A DNA stretch of 64,000 nucleotides, taken from positions 1-64,000 of the forward strand of contig CACYLU010000011.1 of the NCBI GenBank assembly GCA_902775375.1, in the 5' to 3' direction. This stretch comes from an uncultured Bacteroidales bacterium (GTDB taxonomy: Bacteria > Bacteroidota > Bacteroidia > Bacteroidales > Bacteroidaceae). A program made the translations under genes and the position numbers. Under the pieces are notes generated by a model. That model had not been told where the DNA came from, made no database searches, and saw only the letters and a list, made by a program, of their open reading frames with translations. Below are positions 8,016 through 17,077 of the stretch, in pieces (position 1 is the first letter of the stretch; every line of letters begins with the position of its first letter).

Positions 8016-9554
8016 TTATTGCAACTCCAGTGTGACAATTGATTTTGCTGGTAGTTTCACTTTCAAAGTATTACCGCTAATAGTAGCGCCATTGAACGCT
8101 GTAGGCTTCACAAGATCGGGCTTGTCGAAAGTGTTATGGTCAGTAATGTTAGCCGAGGTAAGTATTTCACCCGTCACATTCTTGGCATCTACACCTTGAA
8201 GATTGATAGAAACTTCTTGTGTATTCTGCAAATCTACATTAGACAATGAAATATGTATCTTGCCCTGTTGGTCGCGAGACGCTGTACCACTCAGCATTGG
8301 AATGGTACGGTTACCATCTACTTCCCTTGTGGCTGCTTGGATTTCCAAAGGCAGATATGTAGCATCTTGATGGACATTATACATGCGGAACACATGATAA
8401 GTGGGGGTGAGAGCCATCTGTTTACCACTTGTTAGTATCATTGATTGTAGCACATTCACTACCTGAGCGATATTGGCCATCTTTAAGCGGTCAGTATATT
8501 TATGGAAGATATCAAAGGTGAGTGAAGCTACGAAGGCATCACGCAGTGAATTCTGCTGGAACAAGTGACCAGGGTTGGTGTCAGGCTCTACGTCCCACCA
8601 TGTGCCCCATTCGTCAAGCATTAAAGCTATATGTTTGTTAGGATCATAGAAATCCATGATAGCGATATGGCGTTTTATGACATCTTCAATTTCACGGCAC
8701 TTCCCCAAGGTCCAATAGTACTCTTCGTCTGTGAATTTAGTGGCGGAGCCTTTGCTGCCGTTCCACCCCAGCACTGTATAATAATGGAGGGAAAGACCAT
8801 CCATGCGGTTGCCAACATTCTCCATCAAGATCTTAGTCCAGTTATAATCATAGTCACTTGCACCACTGGCAATTTTGAACAGGCGGTTGCCATCATAATT
8901 GCGGCAATAGGTTGCGTAACGACGATAAACATCTGAATAATATTCTGGACGCATACTGCCACCACAACCCCAACTTTCGTTACCCACACCTAAGTATTTC
9001 ACTTTCCAGGCATGGTCCCGACCATTCTGACGACGCAAACGAGCCATAGGCGAGTCGCCCTCTGAGGTCATGTATTCCACCCACTTAGCTAATTCTTCCA
9101 CAGTACCACTTCCAACGTTGCCACTGATGTAAGGCTCTGTACCCAGTAACTCGCAAAGGTTTAGGAACTCGTTGGTGCCAAAACTATTGTCTTCAATAGT
9201 ACCACCCCAGTTGTTGTTCACCATCTTTGGACGTTTCTCTTTTGGACCGATGCCATCCATCCAATGATATTCGTCTGCGAAGCAACCTCCTGGCCAGCGT
9301 AATACTGGTACTTTGAGGGCTTTCAGGGCATTCAGTACGTCTGATCGATAGCCATTGACATTAGCGATGTCGGAATCTTCGCCGACCCATAAACCGCCAT
9401 AGATGCACGAACCTAAGTGCTCAGCAAATTGTCCATATATCTCCTTGGGAATGATTTGCTGTCCTTGGTCTGCATGAAGGGTGGCAGTCGTCTGAGCATT
9501 GGCCATTGACATTACACCTGCTAAGAATAACGATGAAAGTAACAGCTTATTCAT
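8016..9554 (-). CDS. Secreted alpha-L-arabinofuranosidase, GH51
   Basis: This 512-residue protein has a signal peptide (cleavage near ANA/QT, residue 20). The GH51 catalytic barrel shows [13 protein letters not shown], the acid/base glutamate in GVGNESWG and the nucleophile glutamate in [11 protein letters not shown]-terminal beta-sandwich follows (about 400-512). It releases terminal L-arabinofuranose from arabinan or arabinoxylan fragments in the periplasm or at the surface. It is the last gene of the arabinose operon, 20 nt after araB, so polymer trimming is expressed together with arabinose catabolism. Confidence 0.95.
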   Translation of the reverse strand: MNKLLLSSLFLAGVMSMANAQTTATLHADQGQQIIPKEIYGQFAEHLGSCIYGGLWVGEDSDIANVNGYRSDVLNALKALKVPVLRWPGGCFADEYHWMDGIGPKEKRPKMVNNNWGGTIEDNSFGTNEFLNLCELLGTEPYISGNVGSGTVEELAKWVEYMTSEGDSPMARLRRQNGRDHAWKVKYLGVGNESWGCGGSMRPEYYSDVYRRYATYCRNYDGNRLFKIASGASDYDYNWTKILMENVGNRMDGLSLHYYTVLGWNGSKGSATKFTDEEYYWTLGKCREIEDVIKRHIAIMDFYDPNKHIALMLDEWGTWWDVEPDTNPGHLFQQNSLRDAFVASLTFDIFHKYTDRLKMANIAQVVNVLQSMILTSGKQMALTPTYHVFRMYNVHQDATYLPLEIQAATREVDGNRTIPMLSGTASRDQQGKIHISLSNVDLQNTQEVSINLQGVDAKNVTGEILTSANITDHNTFDKPDLVKPTAFNGATISGNTLKVKLPAKSIVTLELQ

Positions 9555-9574
9555 ATTCTCTATCTGTTTTTAGT

Positions 9575-11167
9575 TTATTTCTTGTAATTAACAGCAGCTT
9601 CTTCTACAGGTAATGTCCGTTTATATTGCTCAATATATCTGTTGAAGCCTTCTACTTCATCCTTCGTAGGTGCTATCTCTGTACCTGTATCACCAGCAAA
9701 TACCTGTGAGTCAAGGAAATCTGCTAAGGACTGGTTCGCTTGTTTGTTCACGAGATAGGATGCCAGAAGGGCAATACCCCATGCACCGCCTTCGCCAGCA
9801 GTTTTCATTACGGAAATAGAAGAGCCCATGGCAGCTGCTAGCATACGCTGACCAACACCTGTAGTCTTGAAGTAACCCCCATGTCCGGTAATGCGATCCA
9901 CTTTCACTTGTTCTTCTTTGAAAAGGATGTCATTGCCAATCTTTAAGACACCAATAGCAGCATAGAGCTGTGCACGCATGAAGTTTGCCAGATTAAACTT
10001 ATCGGTAGCTGAGCGCATGAACAATGGACGGCCTTCGGAAAAACCTGTAACAGGCTCGCCAGAAACATAGTTGAAAGCCATTAGCCCCCCACAATCAGCA
10101 TCACCTTCCAAGGCTTTCTTGAACAACTTCTCGTAAATGGCGCTCAGGTCTATTGGTACGCCTAACATCTCTTGATATTCCTTAAACAGTCCAATCCAAG
10201 CGTTGATTTCTGAAGTGCAATTATTGCAATGTACCATACCAACCAAACTGCCATCAGGGGTAGTTACCATATCTATAGCTTCATATGGTTTGGATAACTC
10301 TTTTTCCAGTACAATCATAGAGAACGATGAAGTTCCTGCAGATACATTGCCTGTACGCTGTTTTACAGCATTCGTGGCTGCCATACCTGTACCAGCATCG
10401 CCTTCAGGCGGACAAAGAGGAATGCCGCTCTTGAGATGTCCTGAAGGATCGAGCAATTTGGCTCCTTCAACTGTTAGGTGACCTGCATCGTTTCCGGCTA
10501 CCAGTACTTTGGGCATGATGTCCAACAATTTCCAGCCGAACTGCTGTGGAGCAATCAGCTGATCGAACTTCTCCACCATATCCATACGATATTGTTTGGT
10601 TTCAGGGTCAACAGGAATCATGCCTGATGCATCGCCAATGCCGATAACTTTCTGACTTGTTAACTGCCAATGGATATAGCCTGCCAAAGTAGTGATAAAA
10701 CTGATATCCTTGATATGCTTCTCACCATTAAGAATAGCTTGGTATAGGTGAGAAATGCTCCATCGCAATGGAATATTATAGACAAAGAGTTTTGACAACT
10801 TCTTGGCGGCTTCACCTGTATTAGTATTCCTCCATGTTCGGAAAGGCACCAACATTTTACCTTGACGATTGAAAGGCAGGTAGCCATGCATCATGGCACT
10901 GATGCCTATGGCTGCTAAGTTTTCTATCTCAATGTCATATTTATCTTTCACCTCTTTCCGCAAGTCGGCATAACAATCCTTCAATCCAAACCAGATGGCT
11001 TCATCACTGTAGGTCCAAAGGCCATCTACCAATTGATTTTCCCACGTATGACTACCCTGTGCGATAGGATGATTATCCCTATCAATAAGAACTGCCTTGA
11101 TTCGGGTCGATCCCAACTCAATGCCTAAGATAGCTTTGCCTTCTGCTATGATTTGTTTAGCATCCAT
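9575..11167 (-). CDS. araB: FGGY-family kinase, probably L-ribulokinase
   Basis: This 530-residue sugar kinase of the FGGY family starts ILGIELGSTRIKAVLID (phosphate-1 motif) and has the ATP-domain segments GNVSAGTSSFSM and GHGGYFKTTGVGQRML. By sequence alone it could be read as a xylulokinase. Its place between araA and the GH51 gene, as in Bacteroides arabinose operons, supports L-ribulokinase: phosphorylation of L-ribulose to L-ribulose 5-phosphate. It follows araA by 3 nt. Family assignment is firm; substrate is inferred from context. Confidence 0.85.
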   Translation of the reverse strand: MDAKQIIAEGKAILGIELGSTRIKAVLIDRDNHPIAQGSHTWENQLVDGLWTYSDEAIWFGLKDCYADLRKEVKDKYDIEIENLAAIGISAMMHGYLPFNRQGKMLVPFRTWRNTNTGEAAKKLSKLFVYNIPLRWSISHLYQAILNGEKHIKDISFITTLAGYIHWQLTSQKVIGIGDASGMIPVDPETKQYRMDMVEKFDQLIAPQQFGWKLLDIMPKVLVAGNDAGHLTVEGAKLLDPSGHLKSGIPLCPPEGDAGTGMAATNAVKQRTGNVSAGTSSFSMIVLEKELSKPYEAIDMVTTPDGSLVGMVHCNNCTSEINAWIGLFKEYQEMLGVPIDLSAIYEKLFKKALEGDADCGGLMAFNYVSGEPVTGFSEGRPLFMRSATDKFNLANFMRAQLYAAIGVLKIGNDILFKEEQVKVDRITGHGGYFKTTGVGQRMLAAAMGSSISVMKTAGEGGAWGIALLASYLVNKQANQSLADFLDSQVFAGDTGTEIAPTKDEVEGFNRYIEQYKRTLPVEEAAVNYKK

Positions 11168-11170
11168 AAC

Positions 11171-12709
11171 TTATTTCAGCGCTTTATTCAACATATAGTA
11201 CACCTCGTTATATTGCAACTGATGGCGGAAATTGCCGTAGGTAGTATCTTTATCAATACGTAACATCTCAATCTCTGCAATCTCTGCATAATCGATCCAA
11301 AATTCTGGTGTAATGTCATACGAGAAACAGCTATGGTGAGTACCACCTGCCATAATCCAAGCAGCGGTACCTATCTCAAAGTTTGGCATAGGAATCCATA
11401 GTGCATTGGCTACAGGTAATTTAGGTAATGGCTTTGGCTTGATGCATTCCACATCATTAACAATGAGACGAAAACGGTTGCCCATATCTACGATGGTAGC
11501 AGTTACACCTTTGCCTACCTTAGAATCAAACACTAATCTTGCGGTAAATCCCTTGCGGATACCAATCCCAAGGAAGTGAACCTCTAAACGAGGCTTGTCT
11601 GCAGCTATAAGTGGACATATTTCTAGCATGTGAGATTGTAGGATGCTGGATTTCTCGCCATCGAAATTCAATGTGTAGTCCTCAAGGAATGAACAGCCAT
11701 TGGGCATACCTTGTGTCATGAACCATACGGTGCGATAAAGGGCGGCCGACTTCCAATCGCCTTCGGCGCCAAAGCCATATCCTTCAGCCATTAGACGTTG
11801 TGATGCTAAGCCTGGAATTTGGTCAAAACCAATGAAATTAGGATCATTGATATCTACTTCACCTAAATCGTCAAAGTTCGTGGTAAAGCCTTTTGCTCCC
11901 TCATCTTGCAACACGCGTCTGATAGCGATCTCCTGCTTAGCTGCATTGTGAACTTTCTTCCAGTATATTTCTTCGCCACTCTCATCAATCTTGATGGTAT
12001 AGAGCTTTTTATATTCTTCTACTAACTCATCGGCTTCTTTATCGGTTACTTTCATATAGTAGTCAATTAATGAACTGACAGGATAGTAATCTATATGATA
12101 TCCTAAACGTACTTCTGCTTCAACCTTGTCGCCATCGGTGACTGCCACATTGTTCATCTGATCGCCGAAACGTAAGATACGCATGTCATGTGCATCAGCC
12201 CAAGCAGCTGCCACACGAGCCCAAATTGCAATCTGTTGTTGTGGACGTTCATCTTTCCAATAGCCACTCACAACCTTGCGGGGTTTACGCATACGGGCAC
12301 AAATATGTCCGAACTCACGGTCGCCATGAGCACTCTGGTTCAAGTTCATGAAATCCATGTCCATTGTATCCCATGGAATCTCTGCATTGTATTGTGTATG
12401 GAAATGAAGTAAAGGTTTCTTGAGCTGCTGTAAGCCGTGTATCCACATCTTAGCTGGAGAGAAAGTGTGCATCCAAGTAATGATACCTACACATTTCTTG
12501 TCATTATTGGCTGCCATCATGATAGTGGTCACTTCTTTCTCGCTATTTGCAGTACCTTTGTATATTATCTTGATAGGGATGATACCTTTTTCATTTAATC
12601 CATCAACCATCTCTTGAGAGTGTTTGTCGACAATCTTTACAGTATCACCTCCGTAGAGTAACTGTGCGCCAGTTACCCACCAAATCTCGAAATCTTTAAA
12701 TGCTTTCAT
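11171..12709 (-). CDS. araA: L-arabinose isomerase
   Basis: This 512-residue enzyme converts L-arabinose to L-ribulose in the cytoplasm. It begins KDFEIWWVTGAQLLYGG, typical of AraA, and shows YGFGAEGDWKSAAL with the metal-binding Glu and GTHHSCFSYD near the C-terminus. I place the start at 12709. An in-frame ATG at 12763 would add 18 unconserved residues and run 38 nt into araD, whereas 12709 gives the usual N-terminus and a 16-nt gap after araD. Confidence 0.95.
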   Translation of the reverse strand: MKAFKDFEIWWVTGAQLLYGGDTVKIVDKHSQEMVDGLNEKGIIPIKIIYKGTANSEKEVTTIMMAANNDKKCVGIITWMHTFSPAKMWIHGLQQLKKPLLHFHTQYNAEIPWDTMDMDFMNLNQSAHGDREFGHICARMRKPRKVVSGYWKDERPQQQIAIWARVAAAWADAHDMRILRFGDQMNNVAVTDGDKVEAEVRLGYHIDYYPVSSLIDYYMKVTDKEADELVEEYKKLYTIKIDESGEEIYWKKVHNAAKQEIAIRRVLQDEGAKGFTTNFDDLGEVDINDPNFIGFDQIPGLASQRLMAEGYGFGAEGDWKSAALYRTVWFMTQGMPNGCSFLEDYTLNFDGEKSSILQSHMLEICPLIAADKPRLEVHFLGIGIRKGFTARLVFDSKVGKGVTATIVDMGNRFRLIVNDVECIKPKPLPKLPVANALWIPMPNFEIGTAAWIMAGGTHHSCFSYDITPEFWIDYAEIAEIEMLRIDKDTTYGNFRHQLQYNEVYYMLNKALK

Positions 12710-12725
12710 GGTATTATGATTTTTG

Positions 12726-13418
12726 TTATATATTATTCTGACCGTAATATGAGTTAGGCCCATGCTTTCGGCTGAAATGCTTTTCTATCAGATGCTCACT
12801 CATATTAAGGTCGGGGTTAATTGTAAAAGCGATAGCAGCCATCTTTGCAACTTCTTCTAATACTACTGCATGATAAACAGCTTCATCAGCATCTTTGCCC
12901 CAAGTGAAGGGCCCATGGTTTTTTACTAATACACCTGGAGTATGAACAGGATTTATAGCTTCAAATCTTTTAACAATCACATGACCAGTTTCTAACTCGT
13001 AGTCCCCTTGTACTTCTTCGCGTGTCATATCTTCTGTACATGGAATGTCATCGTGGAAATAGTCAGCATGGGTAGTGCCTATGTTTGGAATGCCTTTCCC
13101 GGCTTGTGCCCATGCTGTGGCATAAGTGGAGTGGGTATGTACCACCCCTCCAATTGAAGTAAAAGCTTTATAAAGCTCTAGATGAGTTGGTGTATCGGAT
13201 GAGGGACGTAAAATACCATCTACGACATTGCCATCTAAATCTACCACAACCATATCGTCGGGTGTCATGGTTTCATAGCTTACTCCACTAGGTTTGATTA
13301 CTACTAAGTTTTGCTTTCTGTCAATGGCAGAAACATTGCCCCATGTGAATAAAACCAAACCGTGTTTTACTAAGTCAAGGTTAGCTTTAAAAACTTGCTG
13401 TTTAAGACTCTCAAGCAT
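12726..13418 (-). CDS. araD: L-ribulose-5-phosphate 4-epimerase
   Basis: This 230-residue class II aldolase-fold zinc enzyme epimerises L-ribulose 5-phosphate to D-xylulose 5-phosphate. It shows TWGNVSA near residues 25-31, the phosphate-binding IKPSGVSY, the zinc histidines in [13 protein letters not shown], and KNHGPFTWG. Length matches E. coli AraD. It lies 1 nt after araR and before araA, inside the operon. Confidence 0.95.
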   Translation of the reverse strand: MLESLKQQVFKANLDLVKHGLVLFTWGNVSAIDRKQNLVVIKPSGVSYETMTPDDMVVVDLDGNVVDGILRPSSDTPTHLELYKAFTSIGGVVHTHSTYATAWAQAGKGIPNIGTTHADYFHDDIPCTEDMTREEVQGDYELETGHVIVKRFEAINPVHTPGVLVKNHGPFTWGKDADEAVYHAVVLEEVAKMAAIAFTINPDLNMSEHLIEKHFSRKHGPNSYYGQNNI

Positions 13419-13419
13419 A

Positions 13420-14103
13420 TTATAATTTATGTTTCAAATAATGGTCATATAATCGTTGGTTGAAATGATAGAGTGCTGCTCCTCGTTTAGAAGATGACTT
13501 GTCTATTTTATCAGTCTTCTCGATGTAATATGCCTCTTCAACTACCTTACGGAAATTACGCTTATCACGTGACTTATCCTCGATGGCTTCCACTAATTTA
13601 TGTAATTGAGAAATGGTAAATAAATGTGGTAGCATGCGTAGACCAACAGGTTTCTCCATAGTCCTGTATCTCATGCGTTTGATAGCCACATCCACCATTT
13701 CGTTCTGATCATACATTAAGGTAGGTAGCTCTTTCACAGGAAACCATTTAGTATTGTTTCGCTTGCTCAGTTTCTCGTCATAATGATGAATATTGATTAA
13801 AGCGTAATACATGATGGAAATGATGCGAGCATTAGGGTCACGATCCACATCTCCAAAGCATCTAACTTGTTCAATGAAAATATCCTCTAACCCAGTATTG
13901 GCAGCCAAGGCACGACGTATGGTGTTATCAACACTTTCATTTTCGTTGACGAAAGCAGAAGGCAAACACCATGCACCTTTCGAAGGCTCGTAGTCTCTCT
14001 TTACTAGCAATACATTTAGTTGGTTGTCTTTGAAACAGAATACAACACAGTCAGTTACTACTAGAAATTTGGGATAATCAGCATAATATAGTTTTTCCAT
14101 CAT
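13420..14103 (-). CDS. araR: Nudix-domain arabinose regulator AraR
   Basis: This 227-residue protein joins an N-terminal Nudix fold (about 10-140) to a C-terminal winged helix (about 155-227, with [17 protein letters not shown] and DKRNFRKVV), the layout of NrtR-type regulators. The Nudix box around residues 50-72 is degenerate. Ala50 replaces the first Gly, Ala65 replaces Glu of REUXEE, and Ala68-Asn69 replace the catalytic Glu pair, so hydrolase activity is unlikely. In Bacteroides thetaiotaomicron a Nudix-type AraR encoded in the same gene context represses arabinose genes and is released by L-arabinose. Orthology here is inferred from family plus operon position. A palindrome in the operon promoter (17018-17033) is a candidate operator. 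Confidence 0.9.
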   Translation of the reverse strand: MMEKLYYADYPKFLVVTDCVVFCFKDNQLNVLLVKRDYEPSKGAWCLPSAFVNENESVDNTIRRALAANTGLEDIFIEQVRCFGDVDRDPNARIISIMYYALINIHHYDEKLSKRNNTKWFPVKELPTLMYDQNEMVDVAIKRMRYRTMEKPVGLRMLPHLFTISQLHKLVEAIEDKSRDKRNFRKVVEEAYYIEKTDKIDKSSSKRGAALYHFNQRLYDHYLKHKL

Positions 14104-14116
14104 TAGTAAGTATTAG

Positions 14117-15799
14117 TTACCAGAAATAGATATAGAAAGCAATAGTAAGTGATAGGATGATAATCGTATGAATAACATCCCAATGATTCCAACTAGCCCT
14201 CGAAGCAGCTCTTTGTTCGGGAGTAGCAGTACCGAACACTAATCCTTGGATTTTTTTCTCATCAGGTTTTTCCGTAAATAGGCTTACAATAATAACTACC
14301 AACAAGCAGAATACCAACATGCAACCACTGAAGAATAACCAGTTAAAATCGTAGAACACGCTCTTGAACCAAGTTTGTGCAGCATCAGGGACATTAGTAT
14401 AATACACCTTAGCACCCAATCGGGTCAGACCAACTATAATGCCGCTGATGAGACCCCACATACCACCTTTAGCAGAGGCTCGCTTCCATGTGATACCCAA
14501 AAGGAAAGCTGATGCAATTCCAGGAGCCAATACTGACTGGACATCCTGCAAATAATTATAGAGTACATTGCCTATACTTCGCATAATGGGAATCCACAAG
14601 ATGCCCAGCAAAACTATGACTACAGTAGCTATCTGTCCAATACGCACCAGCGCTTTCTCCGATGTATTAGGACGGAGTCGCTTGTAAAAATCAATGGTAA
14701 ACAACATTGAGGATGAATTAAAAAGAGAAGCCAGCGAACTCATCAATGCTGCAAGAATGCCGCAAACTACAAGACCTTTTACACCAGCAGGAAGCAGTTT
14801 TGCAACAAGAGTAGGAAAAGCTGCGTCACTTAGTGTGTTGCCATTGGCATCTAGCGGAAGGAAGCCGCCACCCATCTTTACGTTAATAGCATAAGCAATC
14901 ATGCCGGGGATCAAAAAAATGAAAACAGGCAACATCTTCAGGTAAGCGCCGAAAATGGTACCTCTACGAGCTTCTTTTTCGTTCTTGCCTGATAACACTC
15001 GCTGCACAATAAACTGGTCGGTACACCAATACCAGAAGCCAATGGTAGCAGAAGTTATCAAAGCGCCTAACCATGGATATTCAGGGTCACGATTATCGCG
15101 AATAAGGTTCGTCATGTGGTCGCCATAATCATTGATGGTTACAGCACTGCAAATGCCCATCATTTCATCCCAACCGCCTAATGCCTTCAGACCTAATACC
15201 AAGATGATAATAGAACCCAACAATAGGATAGGGGTCTGTAAAACAGAGGTGTATAGCACAGACTTCATGCCGCCAAAGACTGTGTAGATTGCAGTAAGTA
15301 CCACTAAGCCGATAGCAGCTATCCAAAAGAAATCGATACCCCATAGAGTGTCAATGCCAAATACCTGCTGGAACACCAATCCGCCAGCATACACAGTAAC
15401 TGCCACCTTGGTCAGTACATAGCTGACAAGGGATATAATAGACAAAATTGTGCGTGATTGAGAGTTATAGCGTCTCTCTAGAAATTCGGGCATAGTATAT
15501 ACCATACTGCGGCTATAGAATGGCACAAACACCCATCCTAATATCAGAATCATCCAACCTTGAATCTCCCAATGTGCCATAGCCATGCCACTTGATGCAC
15601 CTGTACCAGCCAAGCCTATCAAATGCTCTGAACCGATATTTGATGCAAAGATAGATGCACCGATTGCAACCCAGGTCGCGCTACGCCCACCTAAGAAATA
15701 ATCGGCAGAGTCGTTCTGTTTGCTTTTTAGTACCCATAGGATTATACCTACTAATACGCAGCAAAACGCTGCTATAACAATCCAGTCTAGTAGTTCCAT
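14117..15799 (-). CDS. Sodium/sugar symporter (SSS family), probable arabinose transporter
   Basis: This 560-residue membrane protein has about 14 hydrophobic segments. It shows SSS-family signatures: SIFASNIGSEHLIGLAG near the N-terminus, WCTDQFIVQRVLSGKNEKEARRG in the middle, and SSLASLFNSSSMLFTIDFY with the sodium-site serines. It carries a sugar into the cytoplasm with Na+. Position between the mutarotase and araR makes L-arabinose the likely substrate; the sequence alone does not fix it. Confidence 0.92.
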   Translation of the reverse strand: MELLDWIVIAAFCCVLVGIILWVLKSKQNDSADYFLGGRSATWVAIGASIFASNIGSEHLIGLAGTGASSGMAMAHWEIQGWMILILGWVFVPFYSRSMVYTMPEFLERRYNSQSRTILSIISLVSYVLTKVAVTVYAGGLVFQQVFGIDTLWGIDFFWIAAIGLVVLTAIYTVFGGMKSVLYTSVLQTPILLLGSIIILVLGLKALGGWDEMMGICSAVTINDYGDHMTNLIRDNRDPEYPWLGALITSATIGFWYWCTDQFIVQRVLSGKNEKEARRGTIFGAYLKMLPVFIFLIPGMIAYAINVKMGGGFLPLDANGNTLSDAAFPTLVAKLLPAGVKGLVVCGILAALMSSLASLFNSSSMLFTIDFYKRLRPNTSEKALVRIGQIATVVIVLLGILWIPIMRSIGNVLYNYLQDVQSVLAPGIASAFLLGITWKRASAKGGMWGLISGIIVGLTRLGAKVYYTNVPDAAQTWFKSVFYDFNWLFFSGCMLVFCLLVVIIVSLFTEKPDEKKIQGLVFGTATPEQRAASRASWNHWDVIHTIIILSLTIAFYIYFW

Positions 15800-15835
15800 A
15801 TAAATGTTTATTTATGACGCGCCCTTCGTTAACTA

Positions 15836-16981
15836 TTATTTTTCAACTGTAAACTTGTATATGCACTCACTTTTATAGGTTTGTCCTGGCTGCAGTACCA
15901 CGCTTGGGAATTGAAGTTGGTTGGGAGAATCTGGAAAATGTTGTGTTTCTAGACATACAGCTGTACGTTGGTTATATGCAATGCCATGCTTCCCTTTTAC
16001 ACTACCATTTAGGAAATTGCCGGTATAGACTTGGATACCAGGCTCGTTGGTATAAACTTCTACGCTTATACCGGTAGTAGGGCAAGTGGCTTTGGCTGCT
16101 AATTGCGTGATGTCGCAATTGGTGTTCAGTACCCAATTATGGTCAAACCCGTTACCTAACTTCACTTGTTCAAAATCGCTCTGATTGATGTCTTGGCCGA
16201 TAGGCTTAGGAGAGGTAAAATCCATTGGTGTGCCCTTAACACTGTCGATATTGCCAAGAGGGATTAGCTTGTCATTAACTGGCGTAAAGTTATCAGCATT
16301 CACAAATAACAGATGGTCAGTAATATCTTTTGTAGGGTCACCGCTTAAGTTAAAATATGAGTGATTAGTCATGTTAATCACTGTAGCCTTATCGGTCGTG
16401 GCGCTGTACTTGATATCGATAGCATTGTCATCTGTCAGTGTGAAGGTTACCTGTACTTGTACATTGCCAGGGAAATTCATGTCACCATCTGGAGAAAGTA
16501 ATGATAGTTGTACCTGCTGCTCGTTCAGTTGCTTTCCATCAAACACCTTGTATTGCCAACCTTTTGGACCTCCATGAAGGCAATTGTCACCATCATTGGC
16601 GAGTAATTCGTATGTATTATTGTCCAACTTAAACTTAGCACCAGCTATACGGTTCGCATATCGCCCAATGCTGGCACCAAAGTCACTAGCGTAGTTTTGA
16701 TAATCGTCAATGTTGTCGAAAGCCAATACCACGTCTCTTAACACACCTCCTTTGTCAGGAAGATTGACTGAAACAATGCGACCACCAAAATTGGTGATGC
16801 ATACTTCCATATTGTTCTTGTTGGTAAGCGTGTAAAGATGGGTCTCCTTACCGTCAATAATTGTTTCGAATTTTTGTGGGTCTAAACCCGATTGTGTCAA
16901 AGCAGTTTGCTCTTCTTTCTGGGTGTTGCAGGCGCATAAAGCTATAGCCATGAATCCTGCTAAAATGATTGTATTTTTCAT
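15836..16981 (-). CDS. Aldose 1-epimerase (mutarotase), lipoprotein
   Basis: This 381-residue protein has a lipoprotein signal with lipobox ALCAC at about residues 14-18, so it should be anchored in the periplasm or outer membrane. The galactose mutarotase fold is evident from GGRIVSVNLPDKGG, the region around GRYANRIAGAKFKL, the catalytic HGG...GWQYKVFDG and NMTNHSYFNLSG, and the catalytic Glu of NEPGIQVYTGNFL. It interconverts alpha and beta anomers of aldoses, here probably L-arabinose before transport. It is the first gene of the arabinose operon. Confidence 0.93.
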   Translation of the reverse strand: MKNTIILAGFMAIALCACNTQKEEQTALTQSGLDPQKFETIIDGKETHLYTLTNKNNMEVCITNFGGRIVSVNLPDKGGVLRDVVLAFDNIDDYQNYASDFGASIGRYANRIAGAKFKLDNNTYELLANDGDNCLHGGPKGWQYKVFDGKQLNEQQVQLSLLSPDGDMNFPGNVQVQVTFTLTDDNAIDIKYSATTDKATVINMTNHSYFNLSGDPTKDITDHLLFVNADNFTPVNDKLIPLGNIDSVKGTPMDFTSPKPIGQDINQSDFEQVKLGNGFDHNWVLNTNCDITQLAAKATCPTTGISVEVYTNEPGIQVYTGNFLNGSVKGKHGIAYNQRTAVCLETQHFPDSPNQLQFPSVVLQPGQTYKSECIYKFTVEK

Positions 16982-17007
16982 TGTCTTTAAAGAAGGTTAT
17001 TACCTCA

Positions 17008-17033
17008 CAAAGATAATACTTATTTTAATAAGT
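17008..17033 (-). promoter_or_regulatory. Arabinose operon promoter with candidate AraR operator
   Basis: On the minus strand TATCTTTG (17015-17008) is a perfect -7 element 27 nt before the mutarotase ATG. Directly upstream, 17018-17033 is ACTTATTTTAATAAGT, an inverted repeat with 7-bp arms and a 2-bp centre that would lie in the promoter spacer. No clear -33 TTTG is present, which fits a regulated promoter. The operator role is inferred from position only. Confidence 0.5.
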
Positions 17034-17040
17034 TGGCATT

Positions 17041-17065
17041 GATGATGAAGAAAATACTCATCATC
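17041..17065 (-). terminator. Possible weak terminator after trkH
   Basis: GATGATGA (17041-17048) can pair with TCATCATC (17058-17065) just beyond the trkH stop. It lacks a T-run on the minus strand, so it may be only a structured 3' end or an element of the arabinose regulatory region. Confidence 0.3.
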
Positions 17066-17077
17066 CATAATAAAAAT

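Noticed and set aside
12710-12763. 18-residue N-terminal extension of AraA
   Set aside because: It overlaps araD and precedes the standard AraA N-terminus; the ATG at 12709 is better placed.
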